A stretch of 64,000 nt of DNA, taken from assembly GCA_965656785.1 (NCBI GenBank), contig CBFHLY010000007.1, positions 1-64,000 of the forward strand, written 5' to 3'. Within the stretch, counting starts at the first letter, position 1; every line of letters starts with the position of its first letter. The DNA is from JALQTD01 sp965656785 (GTDB lineage Bacteria; Bacteroidota; Bacteroidia; Flavobacteriales_D; Sanyastnellaceae). Positions 17,875 through 26,776 of the stretch are shown piece after piece. The notes beneath the pieces are model-generated. The model worked only from the letters and a program-made list of their open reading frames with translations. It had not been told where the DNA came from and searched no databases. The translations under genes were made by a program, and so were the position numbers.

Positions 17875-20800
17875 GTGGATGGGCTGCGCATTGTGGGTAG
17901 ATTGACCTCAGATTCACAAGGTTTACACGTTTTGGCTTCACTCCACATCAACTTGTTGCGCATCCCCGCGTCGGTGCTTTTCGTGCTTTCCATGGGGGGG
18001 GGATTGCTGTGCCAAACCCCGTTGGCGGTCCTTGAGCGGCATTGGCAAAAGGGAGAATGGGATGCGCTCGCGAATTGGAGCGAGGAGCGGCTTTCGGAAG
18101 TGCCAGAAGACGAGAAGGCCCGCTGGTTTCGCCTTGCGACTTCGTTGATGCGGGGCACAGCCACCTGGCAAGAGGTGCAGCAAACGCCGGTGGAATGGGA
18201 AGGGACGGGGAGTTTTTGGGAGGCCAATCGTGCCCTCGTCGAGGGCCTGCGGCTGCAAGCGTTGGGACAACATGCCGATGCCCTTCCTTGGTTCGACGCG
18301 TACCTCGCTTTTGGCCTGAAAGACGCCCCTGCTTCAAGGATTGCGCATCAAGGCCAAACGCGGGCCCGCCACCACGTCGCTCCGTTGGCGAGCTATGTTC
18401 CCGTTGAACCGCTCGAACTTCGAAGGGCTCCGGATGGGGAAGGACCAGCGTTGTTCGACGTTCCTGACAGCGTGGGAAAGTGGGTGAAGGTGCCGGAGGC
18501 CTTGCGTTCACGGTTCGACCGGAAGGCGAATTTCGAGGGGGACATGTTCCTGTATCCCGGTTCGGGTCGAGCTTGGTTCGCCTCCGACCGGACGGGCAGC
18601 GGCACAACGGATCTCCATGAGGTGGAAATCTTATCGGGAGGGCGGTTGGGCTCGGTGCGCCGACTTCCTGCGCCCATCAATTCGCCTTACAACGAACGAA
18701 CCCCGGTCTTCGAAAGCCGGTCGGGAAGGTTGTATTGGAGTTCGGATCGCCCGGAATCGGTCGGTCAATTGGATGTTTTTTGGGCGGAACTGGACGCCCC
18801 ATCTCCTCGGGCAATCCCCTTGCCCTTTGCCGTTAATTCGGGCGGAGACGAAACGCACTACACCCCAACGGGCGATGGTTGGACCGCTTGGATGATGACC
18901 CGCAGAATGCCCGATCAGACTCTGCAAGCGGTTCAGGTCCTCCTGGATGGTCCCCGGCACCGGCTGGTGCAAGTTGAATTGGCGTGGGATTGGTCCGACG
19001 GCGAACGGGCATTGTCCGTTTGGTCGACCGATTCCCGGCGGATGGTGTGGGAGGGCACCTTGGCGGGGGCGTCAGGAGTGTGCCGCTGGCAGGGCATGGA
19101 TGGAGCCAGCTATCGGGCGTTGCTGACCGATAGCAAGGGAGACACCTATACCGTGACCGAATGGACCTTGCCAACCACCGCGACGCCCAAGCGGTTTCGT
19201 TATCGATGGGAGGAAGTCTCCCTGGCTCCGGTCGTGGCAAGCGAGGAGCCTTGGGAGGGGGCTGGCGCCTTTGGACCTCAATGGGAAACGATTGAAGCCC
19301 CCGCATCCGAATGGGAACTGCCCGTCCATCCCGTTTGGGCAAACGACCTTCCTGAGCCCTGGAAGGAGCTCGCGGAAACGCCATGGTGGCGAGCTGCTAC
19401 CGTGCACGAACGCTGGGTTGCGGTTCGCGCACTGCAGCAGATGGACCCGACCATGGATTTGCCCGTTGCCCCTGAACTGGGGGGCTGGGAAAGCGTTCCG
19501 ATGGCCTGTGCTTGGACGGCGGACGCCATGCAGCCGGTCATCGATCGGTTGCGCCAAACCACGAACGCCTTGGATTTGATTTGTTCCGCGAAAACCAGCG
19601 ATGGCTGGGAGGGCGCGTGCACCGTTTGGTCCGATCGCATCCAGAACGATCAGCACATGTTGGCCCGCGGACGCACGTGGCAGCGACTGGGAGATCAAGC
19701 CGCTGGCTTTGCTCGACTGCGGGAAGGCATGCCGCTGCAGTTGAAGCGGGCGACGCACCGGATTGAGTGGTTCAGCGATGCTGACCAAATCATGGACCGG
19801 GCTCTCGAACGGGCGTGGTCCACCCATTCGTGGGAAGCGATCCTGGGAACCGAGGAGGTGTGGCGCGACTGGTTGTGGGCCGTCTGGCAAGCATTTCGTT
19901 CTGAGGAGAACCCCGAGGAGTCGCCCGAACTGCTCAATGCTTGGTGGAATTTGGAGCGTGCATTCGAACTGCCCATTTGGGCCAACTTGACTTCCGCAGC
20001 GAATGCATTGACCCACCTCATTTTGGGGCCCCTGCCGCCCGAGGCGTTCCAGCAGCCAGCGCCCCCAATCATGACCGAGGAACCCGAACCACAAGCCGTC
20101 GTGGCAGCCCATGCTCACCCACCCACCGTGTCGCCGACCGCATCGTTCGAGCCAGATTCAGTGTTCACCGTCCAGTTGGGGGCGTTTCAAGAGACCCCCG
20201 ATGGCTGGGCGTTTTGGGGCGTTTCAGAAGGCTTGAAGCTGGTTCACGTAAACGAATGGAAAAAAGTAGTTTACGGGACTTATGTCAATCGAAATCGAGC
20301 TTTGGAAGCTTGCGAAGCCCTCCGTCCATTTGCGCAATTCGCGGACGCATTTGTGGTGGGGTTTTCGGGCGAAGAGTGGGCGCTAGCCCGTTCATGGCAC
20401 GAGCTCAGGATGTCGGGGTATGGCGTGCAATTCGTCGTCGATCAAGCCGAAGCGGTTGCGCTCGAGGCCCGCTGGTCGGATCGTTTCCGATCGTGGCCCC
20501 GCGGTGAAGGCAAGAGGGCGGTGCTGCTGGGGCCATATTGGACGGAAGCCCAAGCGTGGCGAGCGCAATCCGCAAGCGGCCACCGCGGTGAAGTGTTGTC
20601 CTTTCCCGGTGGAACGGCAATCGAGCAAGTGCCACCAGCTCATTCGAGTGCGCTTCGGCCCGAAGTGGAAGCGGTCACAGCGGAGGCGGACGAATCGGTT
20701 TGGGTGGTGCGAATTGCGGAGTTCCCGGAAGGTGCCTCCTTGGAATACCGCGCAGCCCTGATGCGCCTGCCCGATGACTTGGGCGTACGCAGCCTTCCTT

Positions 20801-20925
20801 GGGGCGGTGGCGATGCGTACATCACACGGCCCATTCACAGCGAGAGCGAGGCTTTGCGAGCGCTGCAAGCCATCGTGGAAGCGGGGTTCAAGGACGCGCG
20901 GCTGCTGTCCACTGCAAGCAACTGA
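17875..20925 (+). CDS. Exported PD40/SPOR-domain protein of unknown function
   Basis: Up to 1016 residues. A hydrophobic segment (INLLRIPASVLFVLSMGGGL) about 26 residues in looks like the signal sequence, so the true start may be a TTG or ATG inside the listed N-terminus; the 5' end is uncertain. The order is a helical, possibly TPR-like region (50-150), PD40-like blades (MFLYPGSGRAWFASDRTG, VFESRSGRLYWSSDRPES), a long middle region, then two SPOR-like segments near residues 760-840 (FTVQLGAFQETPDGW) and 940-1010 (VWVVRIAEFPEGASLE). SPOR domains bind denuded peptidoglycan, so a periplasmic role is likely. Tandem SPOR plus propeller recalls Bacteroidota OmpA/PD40 envelope proteins, but no OmpA domain is seen. 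Confidence 0.75.
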   Translation: MDGLRIVGRLTSDSQGLHVLASLHINLLRIPASVLFVLSMGGGLLCQTPLAVLERHWQKGEWDALANWSEERLSEVPEDEKARWFRLATSLMRGTATWQEVQQTPVEWEGTGSFWEANRALVEGLRLQALGQHADALPWFDAYLAFGLKDAPASRIAHQGQTRARHHVAPLASYVPVEPLELRRAPDGEGPALFDVPDSVGKWVKVPEALRSRFDRKANFEGDMFLYPGSGRAWFASDRTGSGTTDLHEVEILSGGRLGSVRRLPAPINSPYNERTPVFESRSGRLYWSSDRPESVGQLDVFWAELDAPSPRAIPLPFAVNSGGDETHYTPTGDGWTAWMMTRRMPDQTLQAVQVLLDGPRHRLVQVELAWDWSDGERALSVWSTDSRRMVWEGTLAGASGVCRWQGMDGASYRALLTDSKGDTYTVTEWTLPTTATPKRFRYRWEEVSLAPVVASEEPWEGAGAFGPQWETIEAPASEWELPVHPVWANDLPEPWKELAETPWWRAATVHERWVAVRALQQMDPTMDLPVAPELGGWESVPMACAWTADAMQPVIDRLRQTTNALDLICSAKTSDGWEGACTVWSDRIQNDQHMLARGRTWQRLGDQAAGFARLREGMPLQLKRATHRIEWFSDADQIMDRALERAWSTHSWEAILGTEEVWRDWLWAVWQAFRSEENPEESPELLNAWWNLERAFELPIWANLTSAANALTHLILGPLPPEAFQQPAPPIMTEEPEPQAVVAAHAHPPTVSPTASFEPDSVFTVQLGAFQETPDGWAFWGVSEGLKLVHVNEWKKVVYGTYVNRNRALEACEALRPFAQFADAFVVGFSGEEWALARSWHELRMSGYGVQFVVDQAEAVALEARWSDRFRSWPRGEGKRAVLLGPYWTEAQAWRAQSASGHRGEVLSFPGGTAIEQVPPAHSSALRPEVEAVTAEADESVWVVRIAEFPEGASLEYRAALMRLPDDLGVRSLPWGGGDAYITRPIHSESEALRALQAIVEAGFKDARLLSTASN

Positions 20926-20942
20926 ACCCGCGTCATGCCGCG

Positions 20943-20950
20943 TATATTTG
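20943..20950 (+). promoter_or_regulatory. -7 promoter box (TATATTTG) of the lamin-tail gene
   Basis: A perfect TAnnTTTG, 16 bases before the ATG at 20967. It argues against the longer upstream ORF start. Confidence 0.5.
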
Positions 20951-20966
20951 CGGAAACCTCAGTGCC

Positions 20967-22619
20967 ATGAATTGGAACGTATTGCGTGTTCTTGCTGGAA
21001 TATCGTGCGGATTGGTGGGCGCGAATTTGGCCTCCTCCCAAGTTGTCATCAACGAATTGATGGCGGTCAACAACAGCACGGATTACGACGACTTCTTTGA
21101 GGCGGAGGACTGGATTGAGTTGTACAATTCAGGGGGCATCGTCAACCTCGCAGGTTACTACCTGTCCGACGATCCCGACAGCTTAACGAAGTGGATGTTT
21201 CCGACCACGAATGCGGGTTTGACCACGGTGCTTCCAGGGGGGCACTTGCGAATTTGGTGCGACAACGACGTCGATCAGGGCGAAGACCACGCGAGTTTCA
21301 AATTGAGCGCGGATGGTGAAGAGGTATTCCTCGTCGAGCCCGATGGCGTGACTGTTTTGGACCAAATCGCATTCGGCCCGCAAGCTGAGAACATCTCCTT
21401 TGGCCGTGCGTGCGACGGTTGCCCCGATTGGATCTTCTTCGATGTCCCCACCCCCGAACAGCCCAATGCTTACGTTCAACCGGAAACGGCGCAATTGTAT
21501 TTCAACGAATTCCAGCACGTGAATGCGTCCACCGTCGCAGCCGAGGTGGGGCCCGGGGGCGCATGGCTTGAGTTGTTCAACCCCAACGCCTTCGCCGTCA
21601 ATGCAGCGAATTATTCCGTGGCGCACCCGGGCGCCAGCTGGACGCTCCCGGCCAACGACCCCGTGGCCACGGTGATCGAACCTGAAGGATTCCTGTTGAT
21701 TTGGCTCAACGGCGAAACCCAATGGGGCAGCAACCACGCCAGCATTGCAATCAACGAAGGCGGAACGCCCCCGGCGCAATGGACTTTGACCGGTCCCAAT
21801 GGCGCAATCGTGGACGAGGCGACCTGGGTTCCCGTAGGAGAAGATGAGAGCTATGGGCGTTCAACCGATGGCGGTTTGACTTGGCAAGTGTTCGCGCAGC
21901 CCACTCCCCAAGTGAGCAACCAGCTCATCCTGTTTCCGGGTGCCGATTTGGTCTTGAACGAGTTGCTCAGCGACAACGCGTGGGGCATTGCCGATGAGGC
22001 TGGCGAGCGCGAAGATTGGTTCGAGATCCACAATCCGACTGCCCAGCCGGTAGATTTGGCGGGGTATTACTTGACGGATCAATGGAACAACCCCACGAAG
22101 TTCCGGATTCCAGTCGGCCTGCCGGACTCAACCGTGATTGCGCCGGGCGGATTCCTGCTGTTTTGGGCCGATGAAGACCAAAACCAAGGGTGGAATCACG
22201 TCAATTTCCGGCTGAGCAATTCCGGCGAGCACCTGGCGCTTCGCTCCCCAGATGGCTTCACGGTGGTGGACTCGTTGAACTTCCCAGAAATTTGGCCGAG
22301 CTTCAGCTATGGTCGGTTGGAAGACGCGGGGGCGCCCTGGGTGTTTTTCGAACAAACCACTCCCAACGCAAGCAACAATGGCGCGACTGTGGACCTCGCT
22401 GAACCCAATTCGGTGCCGGCCGTGGTGGCTCCCAACCCGGTTCGACGTGGGGGGCAGGTCGCTGTGAATGCCCCGGGCACTTTGTACTCGACCCAAGGCG
22501 CTCGCATCGCTTCTTGGGACAATGCCTTGCAATTTCAAGCCCCGCTAGAGCCTGGAATGTACTTCATCCAGTGGGCGGGCGAAGGGGCCTCTGCCGTGTC
22601 GAAGTTGCTCGTGTTGTAA
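20967..22619 (+). CDS. Secreted protein with three lamin-tail domains and T9SS sorting tail
   Basis: 550 residues. A signal peptide ends near NLASSQ. Three lamin-tail (LTD) repeats follow, each with the VVINELMA / LYFNEFQ / LVLNELLS start, a DWIELYN / AWLELFN / DWFEIHN strand and an NLAGYYLSDD / DLAGYYLTDQ turn, at about residues 25-150, 175-300 and 325-450. The last 80 residues (VVAPNPVRRGGQVAV to AVSKLLVL) form a type A T9SS C-terminal domain, so the protein should cross the outer membrane and become surface-anchored or released. LTDs in bacteria often accompany secreted nucleases or adhesins, but no enzyme domain is present here. It has its own promoter box. Confidence 0.88.
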   Translation: MNWNVLRVLAGISCGLVGANLASSQVVINELMAVNNSTDYDDFFEAEDWIELYNSGGIVNLAGYYLSDDPDSLTKWMFPTTNAGLTTVLPGGHLRIWCDNDVDQGEDHASFKLSADGEEVFLVEPDGVTVLDQIAFGPQAENISFGRACDGCPDWIFFDVPTPEQPNAYVQPETAQLYFNEFQHVNASTVAAEVGPGGAWLELFNPNAFAVNAANYSVAHPGASWTLPANDPVATVIEPEGFLLIWLNGETQWGSNHASIAINEGGTPPAQWTLTGPNGAIVDEATWVPVGEDESYGRSTDGGLTWQVFAQPTPQVSNQLILFPGADLVLNELLSDNAWGIADEAGEREDWFEIHNPTAQPVDLAGYYLTDQWNNPTKFRIPVGLPDSTVIAPGGFLLFWADEDQNQGWNHVNFRLSNSGEHLALRSPDGFTVVDSLNFPEIWPSFSYGRLEDAGAPWVFFEQTTPNASNNGATVDLAEPNSVPAVVAPNPVRRGGQVAVNAPGTLYSTQGARIASWDNALQFQAPLEPGMYFIQWAGEGASAVSKLLVL

Positions 22620-22636
22620 ATAATGAGTTGAATTCG

Positions 22637-22666
22637 TTGGTGTTGTGAGGTTTGTCCCTACTTTTG
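22637..22666 (+). promoter_or_regulatory. Promoter of rpsA
   Basis: TTG at 22637-22639, a 19-base spacer and a perfect -7 box TACTTTTG at 22659-22666. The transcription start would be near 22671, leaving a leader of about 80 bases before the ATG at 22754. It excludes the longer in-frame ORF start. Confidence 0.6.
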
Positions 22667-22753
22667 CGCCCTCAATTAAGGTCGCGCAGGGCAGCGATTC
22701 GTTTCACCTCTCCACCAATGCCCTTGTGGTGGAATCAATTCCAACTGGGACGC

Positions 22754-24802
22754 ATGAGCGAAGAAACCCAGAATCACGAGGAGCACACCCCCGAGGTTGC
22801 TCCCGAGAATCAAGCTGCTGAGGCAGCACCTGCGGCCGAAGCTGCAGCAACCGCAACCCCTTCTGAAACCCCTGCAGCACCGAAAGTGGTGCCGACAGAA
22901 CGTCCAGCATTTGCTGAGCCGGGAGATTTCGATTGGGACGCATTCGAAGCCGATGCCGATGATTTCAGCGCAGAAGAGCGCCAGAAACTCGAGTCGGTTT
23001 ACGAAAATTCACTGAACCTCATTCAGGAGAAAGAGGTCGTTGAAGGCAAGGTGTTGAGCGTCTCGAAAAAGGAGGTCGTTGTCAACATCGGTTACAAGTC
23101 AGAAGGTGTTGTGAACGCGAGCGAATTCCGTTACAACCCCGACTTGAAGGCCGGTGACGTGGTTCCGATTTTCATCGAACGTCAAGAAGACAAAAACGGG
23201 CAGTTGGTGGTCAGCCACCGCACCGCACGCATCTTCTCGGCTTGGGACAACATCAACAAGGCGAAGGAAGAAGACACCATCATTACGGGTGAGGTCAAGT
23301 GCCGCACGAAAGGTGGCTTGATCGTTGACGTGTTCGGCATCGAGGCGTTCTTGCCCGGTTCACAAGTGGACGTCAAGCCCATCCGCGACTTCGATGTTTA
23401 CGTCGGCAAGCAGATGGAATTCAAGGTGGTGAAAATCAACCAAGAATTCAAAAACGTTGTCGTTTCGCACAAGGCCCTCATCGAGGCCGAGCTCGAAGAG
23501 CAGAAGCGCATCATCATCCAGGGCTTGGAGAAAGGCTCGGTTTTGGAAGGCACGGTCAAGAACATCACTTCGTATGGGGTGTTTGTGGACTTGGGTGGCG
23601 TCGATGGTTTGGTCCACATCACGGACATGAGCTGGGGCCGCGTGAATCACCCCGAAGAGTTGGTCCAATTGGACGACAAACTCAATGTGGTCATCCTCGA
23701 TTTCGACGACGACAAGAAGCGCATCGCGCTCGGCATGAAGCAATTGACTCCGCACCCATGGGATGCGTTGACCGAAGACCTCGTGGAAGGTGCCAAGGTC
23801 AAAGGAAAGGTGGTCGTCTTGGCCGATTACGGTGCGTTCGTCGAGATCGCTCCGGGTGTCGAGGGCTTGCTCCACGTTTCCGAGATGTCGTGGTCGCAGC
23901 ACTTGCGCAGCGCTCAGGACTTCTTGAAAGTCGGTGACGAAATCGAGTGTGTCATCCTGAACATCGACCGGGAAGACCGCAAGATGTCGCTGGGATTGAA
24001 GCAATTGAAGGACGACCCGTGGGCGGACATCGAAAACCGTTACCCGGTCAGCTCGAAGCACTCGGGCACCGTTCGCAACTTCACGAACTTTGGTTTGTTC
24101 GTTGAGTTGGAAGAAGGCATCGACGGCTTGGTTCACATCTCGGATTTGAGCTGGGAGAAGAAAATCAAGCACCCGTCGGAGTTCTGCAACGTCGGAGACA
24201 CCATTGATGTGGTGGTTCTCGAGTTGGACAAGGATCAGCGCCGCATGAGCTTGGGTCACAAGCAACTGCAAGAAAACCCATGGGAAGTCTTCGAAACGAT
24301 TTTCGCGGTGGGTTCTACGCACACGGCAACGGTCGTCCGCATCGATGGCAACCAAGCCACAGTGGCCTTGCCTTACGGTCTCGAAGGCGCTTGCCACACG
24401 AAGCACTTGCAAAAGCAAGACGGAACGGCAATGGGCGTCGAGGAAGCCGGCGAGTTCGTTGTGTTGGAGTTCAACCGCAATGCCAAGCGCATCACGGTCA
24501 GCCACTTGCGCACGTACGACGAAGGACCGAAGAAGAAAGAAGCGACCAAAGAACGCAAGCCGCGTGCAACCGGTGGCGGAACGAGCAGCCGCATGATGGA
24601 CGAGGTGAACTCGACCGTTGAGCGCAGCACCTTCGGTGACTTGGACGTCCTCTCAGCGTTGAAGGAACAAATGGAAGGCGGTTCAGAGCCGGCCGCTCCA
24701 GCCGAACCGAAGAAGGAGGAACCTGCTGCGGAAGCTCCTGCACAGGACGAATCTCCATCTGCGGATTCAGAAGAAACCAAGTCAGACGAAGCCGGAGAAT
24801 AA
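22754..24802 (+). CDS. rpsA: 30S ribosomal protein S1
   Basis: 682 residues. An Ala/Glu/Pro-rich N-terminal extension (about 1-65), usual in Bacteroidota S1, is followed by a series of S1 RNA-binding repeats. Typical signatures are GKVLSVSKKEVVVNIGYKSEG, GTVKNITSYGVFVDLGGVDG with LVHITDMSWGRV, GKVVVLADYGAFVEIAPGVEG with LLHVSEMSW, and GTVRNFTNFGLFVELEEGIDG with LVHISDLSWEKK, ending with a more divergent repeat near 24300-24500. The C-terminus is again acidic and low complexity. S1 binds mRNA at the 30S subunit, which matters in a lineage with few Shine-Dalgarno sequences. Clear promoter and terminator make it monocistronic. Confidence 0.96.
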   Translation: MSEETQNHEEHTPEVAPENQAAEAAPAAEAAATATPSETPAAPKVVPTERPAFAEPGDFDWDAFEADADDFSAEERQKLESVYENSLNLIQEKEVVEGKVLSVSKKEVVVNIGYKSEGVVNASEFRYNPDLKAGDVVPIFIERQEDKNGQLVVSHRTARIFSAWDNINKAKEEDTIITGEVKCRTKGGLIVDVFGIEAFLPGSQVDVKPIRDFDVYVGKQMEFKVVKINQEFKNVVVSHKALIEAELEEQKRIIIQGLEKGSVLEGTVKNITSYGVFVDLGGVDGLVHITDMSWGRVNHPEELVQLDDKLNVVILDFDDDKKRIALGMKQLTPHPWDALTEDLVEGAKVKGKVVVLADYGAFVEIAPGVEGLLHVSEMSWSQHLRSAQDFLKVGDEIECVILNIDREDRKMSLGLKQLKDDPWADIENRYPVSSKHSGTVRNFTNFGLFVELEEGIDGLVHISDLSWEKKIKHPSEFCNVGDTIDVVVLELDKDQRRMSLGHKQLQENPWEVFETIFAVGSTHTATVVRIDGNQATVALPYGLEGACHTKHLQKQDGTAMGVEEAGEFVVLEFNRNAKRITVSHLRTYDEGPKKKEATKERKPRATGGGTSSRMMDEVNSTVERSTFGDLDVLSALKEQMEGGSEPAAPAEPKKEEPAAEAPAQDESPSADSEETKSDEAGE

Positions 24803-24827
24803 TCCGAGTTTGAACTTGTCAACATCG

Positions 24828-24851
24828 AAAGGGAGGCTGTCGCCTCCCTTT
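24828..24851 (+). terminator. Terminator of rpsA
   Basis: AAAGGGAGGC and GCCTCCCTTT form a perfect 10-bp stem around the loop TGTC, followed by a short T-rich tail. It ends 10 bases before the pyrR promoter box. Confidence 0.85.
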
Positions 24852-24861
24852 CTTGTTTCCG

Positions 24862-24869
24862 TATCTTCG
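24862..24869 (+). promoter_or_regulatory. -7 promoter box of pyrR (TATCTTCG)
   Basis: A 7/8 match to TAnnTTTG, four bases before the pyrR ATG, implying a leaderless or nearly leaderless message. Confidence 0.45.
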
Positions 24870-24873
24870 CGCC

Positions 24874-25419
24874 ATGGATTCGCATGTCCTGATTGCCCCG
24901 GAATTGTTCGATCGCATCATCGATCGCCTCGCGCATCAATTGCTCGAGCACCACGACTTTTTGGAAACGGATTTGGTCGGGCTGCAACCTCGAGGCATTT
25001 TCCTTGCCCGACGCATTCAGGATCGGTTAAAGGTCTTGCTTCCTGAGGTGGAAGTTCGATGTGGAGCCTTGGATGCAACGTTTCACCGGGATGACTTCGG
25101 CAGGCGTCAGCACCCCATCACACCCAACGCTACGGACATGCCGTTTCTCGTGGAAGATCGTCGGGTGATCTTGGTGGATGATGTGCTGTACACGGGGCGA
25201 ACAATCCGCGCAGGGATCGATGCGCTCATGGCGCATGGTCGGCCGCGCAGCGTGGAGTTGCTTGTGATGATTGACCGCCGTTTTCGCCGGGAGCTGCCCA
25301 TCGAGCCCAAGTACATCGGAAAGTCCATCGACTCGATCGACGAGCAGCACGTTCGCGTGCACTGGAGCAAGGACGGAATGGGAGATCACGTGGAGCTTTT
25401 CAACCGCAAGCCTGAATGA
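24874..25419 (+). CDS. pyrR: Bifunctional pyrimidine operon regulator / uracil phosphoribosyltransferase PyrR
   Basis: 181 residues. It has the phosphoribosyltransferase fold with PRPP motif VILVDDVLYTGRTIRAG, an early LVGLQPRGIFLARRI loop and a RRELPIEPKYIGKSID C-terminal strand, as in PyrR. In Bacillus it attenuates pyr operons through leader RNA; with an almost absent leader here, RNA attenuation of its own message is unlikely, so the enzymatic or another regulatory role may dominate. The start MDSHVLIAPE was chosen by the promoter box and family length. It overlaps pyrB by four bases (ATGA). Confidence 0.92.
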   Translation: MDSHVLIAPELFDRIIDRLAHQLLEHHDFLETDLVGLQPRGIFLARRIQDRLKVLLPEVEVRCGALDATFHRDDFGRRQHPITPNATDMPFLVEDRRVILVDDVLYTGRTIRAGIDALMAHGRPRSVELLVMIDRRFRRELPIEPKYIGKSIDSIDEQHVRVHWSKDGMGDHVELFNRKPE

Positions 25420-26351
25420 ATACGTTGTCGACCCGCCATTTGACCGGCATTCGCGACCTGAAAGAATCCGACATTCGGTTGATTCTTAAGACGGCCGAAG
25501 AGTTCAAGGAGGTCATCAATCGCCCCATTCGCAAGGTCCCTTCCTTGCGAGACCTCACCATCGCGAACCTGTTCTTTGAGAACTCAACACGGACTCGACT
25601 CTCGTTTGAGTTGGCTGAGAAGCGGCTGTCTGCAGATGTGGTGAATTTCACCGCGGCCAATTCTTCCGTGAAAAAGGGGGAGACGTTGGTGGATACGGTC
25701 AACAACATTTTGGCCATGAAAGTGGACCTGGTGGTGATGCGGCATCCCCATCCGGGAGCTCCTCATTTCTTGAAAGAACGGGTGCAAACCCAAATCGTGA
25801 ACGCTGGAGACGGTACGCACGAACATCCAACGCAAGCCCTGCTCGATGCGTATTCGATGCAGGAACGGCTGGGCGATCTGGCGGGCAAGCGCGTGGCCAT
25901 CGTCGGCGACATACGACACAGCCGCGTGGCCGTTTCGAACATCCTCTGCTTGCAAATGCTGGGGGCTAGCGTGCGCGTTTGCGGTCCCAAGACCCTCATT
26001 CCCAAGCACATCGCGAGTTTGGGGGTGGAAGTGAGTCACGATTTGGACGCGACGTTGGCGTGGTGTGATGTGGCGAACATGTTGCGCATCCAACTGGAGC
26101 GGCAAGGAGGGGAAGACCGGGTGCCTTATTTCCCCAGTTTGCGGGAGTACCAGGCGCGATTTGGCCTGACGGAAGCGCGTTTAAGCCAAATTGATCACCC
26201 CATTACGATCATGCACCCGGGCCCCATCAATCGAGGGGTGGAAATCACGAGCGCTGTGGCCGACAGCGAGCATGCCATCATCCTCGATCAGGTGGAAAAC
26301 GGTGTGGCGGTGCGGATGGCGGTAATCTACTTGCTTGCAGGTGTTCGTTAA
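25416..26351 (+). CDS. pyrB: Aspartate carbamoyltransferase catalytic subunit
   Basis: 311 residues, catalysing carbamoyl phosphate plus aspartate to N-carbamoylaspartate in pyrimidine synthesis. Signature FFENSTRTRLSFE binds carbamoyl phosphate. THEHPTQALLDAY, VAIVGDIRHSRVAVSN and IMHPGPINRGVEI are the other family motifs. No regulatory pyrI subunit follows. The four-base overlap with pyrR indicates translational coupling. Confidence 0.96.
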   Translation: MNTLSTRHLTGIRDLKESDIRLILKTAEEFKEVINRPIRKVPSLRDLTIANLFFENSTRTRLSFELAEKRLSADVVNFTAANSSVKKGETLVDTVNNILAMKVDLVVMRHPHPGAPHFLKERVQTQIVNAGDGTHEHPTQALLDAYSMQERLGDLAGKRVAIVGDIRHSRVAVSNILCLQMLGASVRVCGPKTLIPKHIASLGVEVSHDLDATLAWCDVANMLRIQLERQGGEDRVPYFPSLREYQARFGLTEARLSQIDHPITIMHPGPINRGVEITSAVADSEHAIILDQVENGVAVRMAVIYLLAGVR

Positions 26352-26365
26352 ACGATACAAGTTCC

Positions 26366-26373
26366 TATCTTAG
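26366..26373 (+). promoter_or_regulatory. Possible -7 box (TATCTTAG) of the STAS gene
   Basis: A 7/8 match to TAnnTTTG, 19 bases before the ATG. No clear -33 element, so weak. Confidence 0.3.
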
Positions 26374-26392
26374 CCCTTAAAGTTCCAGTTGA

Positions 26393-26776
26393 ATGAAGTT
26401 TTCAGTAGAATACCGCGAACCCATCGCTACCTTGACGGTGCACGTTGAAAAGCTCGACGCGCGCCATGCCCCCGAATTGAAGGCCGAGTTCGTCACATTG
26501 GCGAACGATGGAAAATTCAACATGGTGCTGGATTTGACCGAATCGCGTTACTGCGACAGCAGCGGATTGAGCGCGGTGTTGGTCGGAAATCGGTTGTGCA
26601 GGGACAATGGCGGCTCGTTCGTCATTTGTGGCCTGCAGCCCTCCGTTGAAAAACTCATCCAAATCTCCCAGCTCGATCGCGTCTTGACCATTACCCCGAC
26701 GGCCTCTGAGGCTTTCGATTTGATTGTGATGGAAGAAACGGAACGTTCATTGGGTGCTGATACCTCTGAATCATGA
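26393..26776 (+). CDS. STAS-domain protein, anti-sigma factor antagonist-like
   Basis: 127 residues, a single STAS domain. FNMVLDLTESRYCDSSGLSAVL carries the DSSG motif, whose serine is the phosphorylation site in SpoIIAA-type proteins. No partner kinase or anti-sigma factor lies in the window, so the partner is unknown. It overlaps the next gene by four bases (ATGA). A STAS gene close to RNase Z and pyrB is, to my knowledge, a recurring arrangement in Bacteroidota; here a secreted-protein gene lies between STAS and RNase Z. Confidence 0.88.
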   Translation: MKFSVEYREPIATLTVHVEKLDARHAPELKAEFVTLANDGKFNMVLDLTESRYCDSSGLSAVLVGNRLCRDNGGSFVICGLQPSVEKLIQISQLDRVLTITPTASEAFDLIVMEETERSLGADTSES

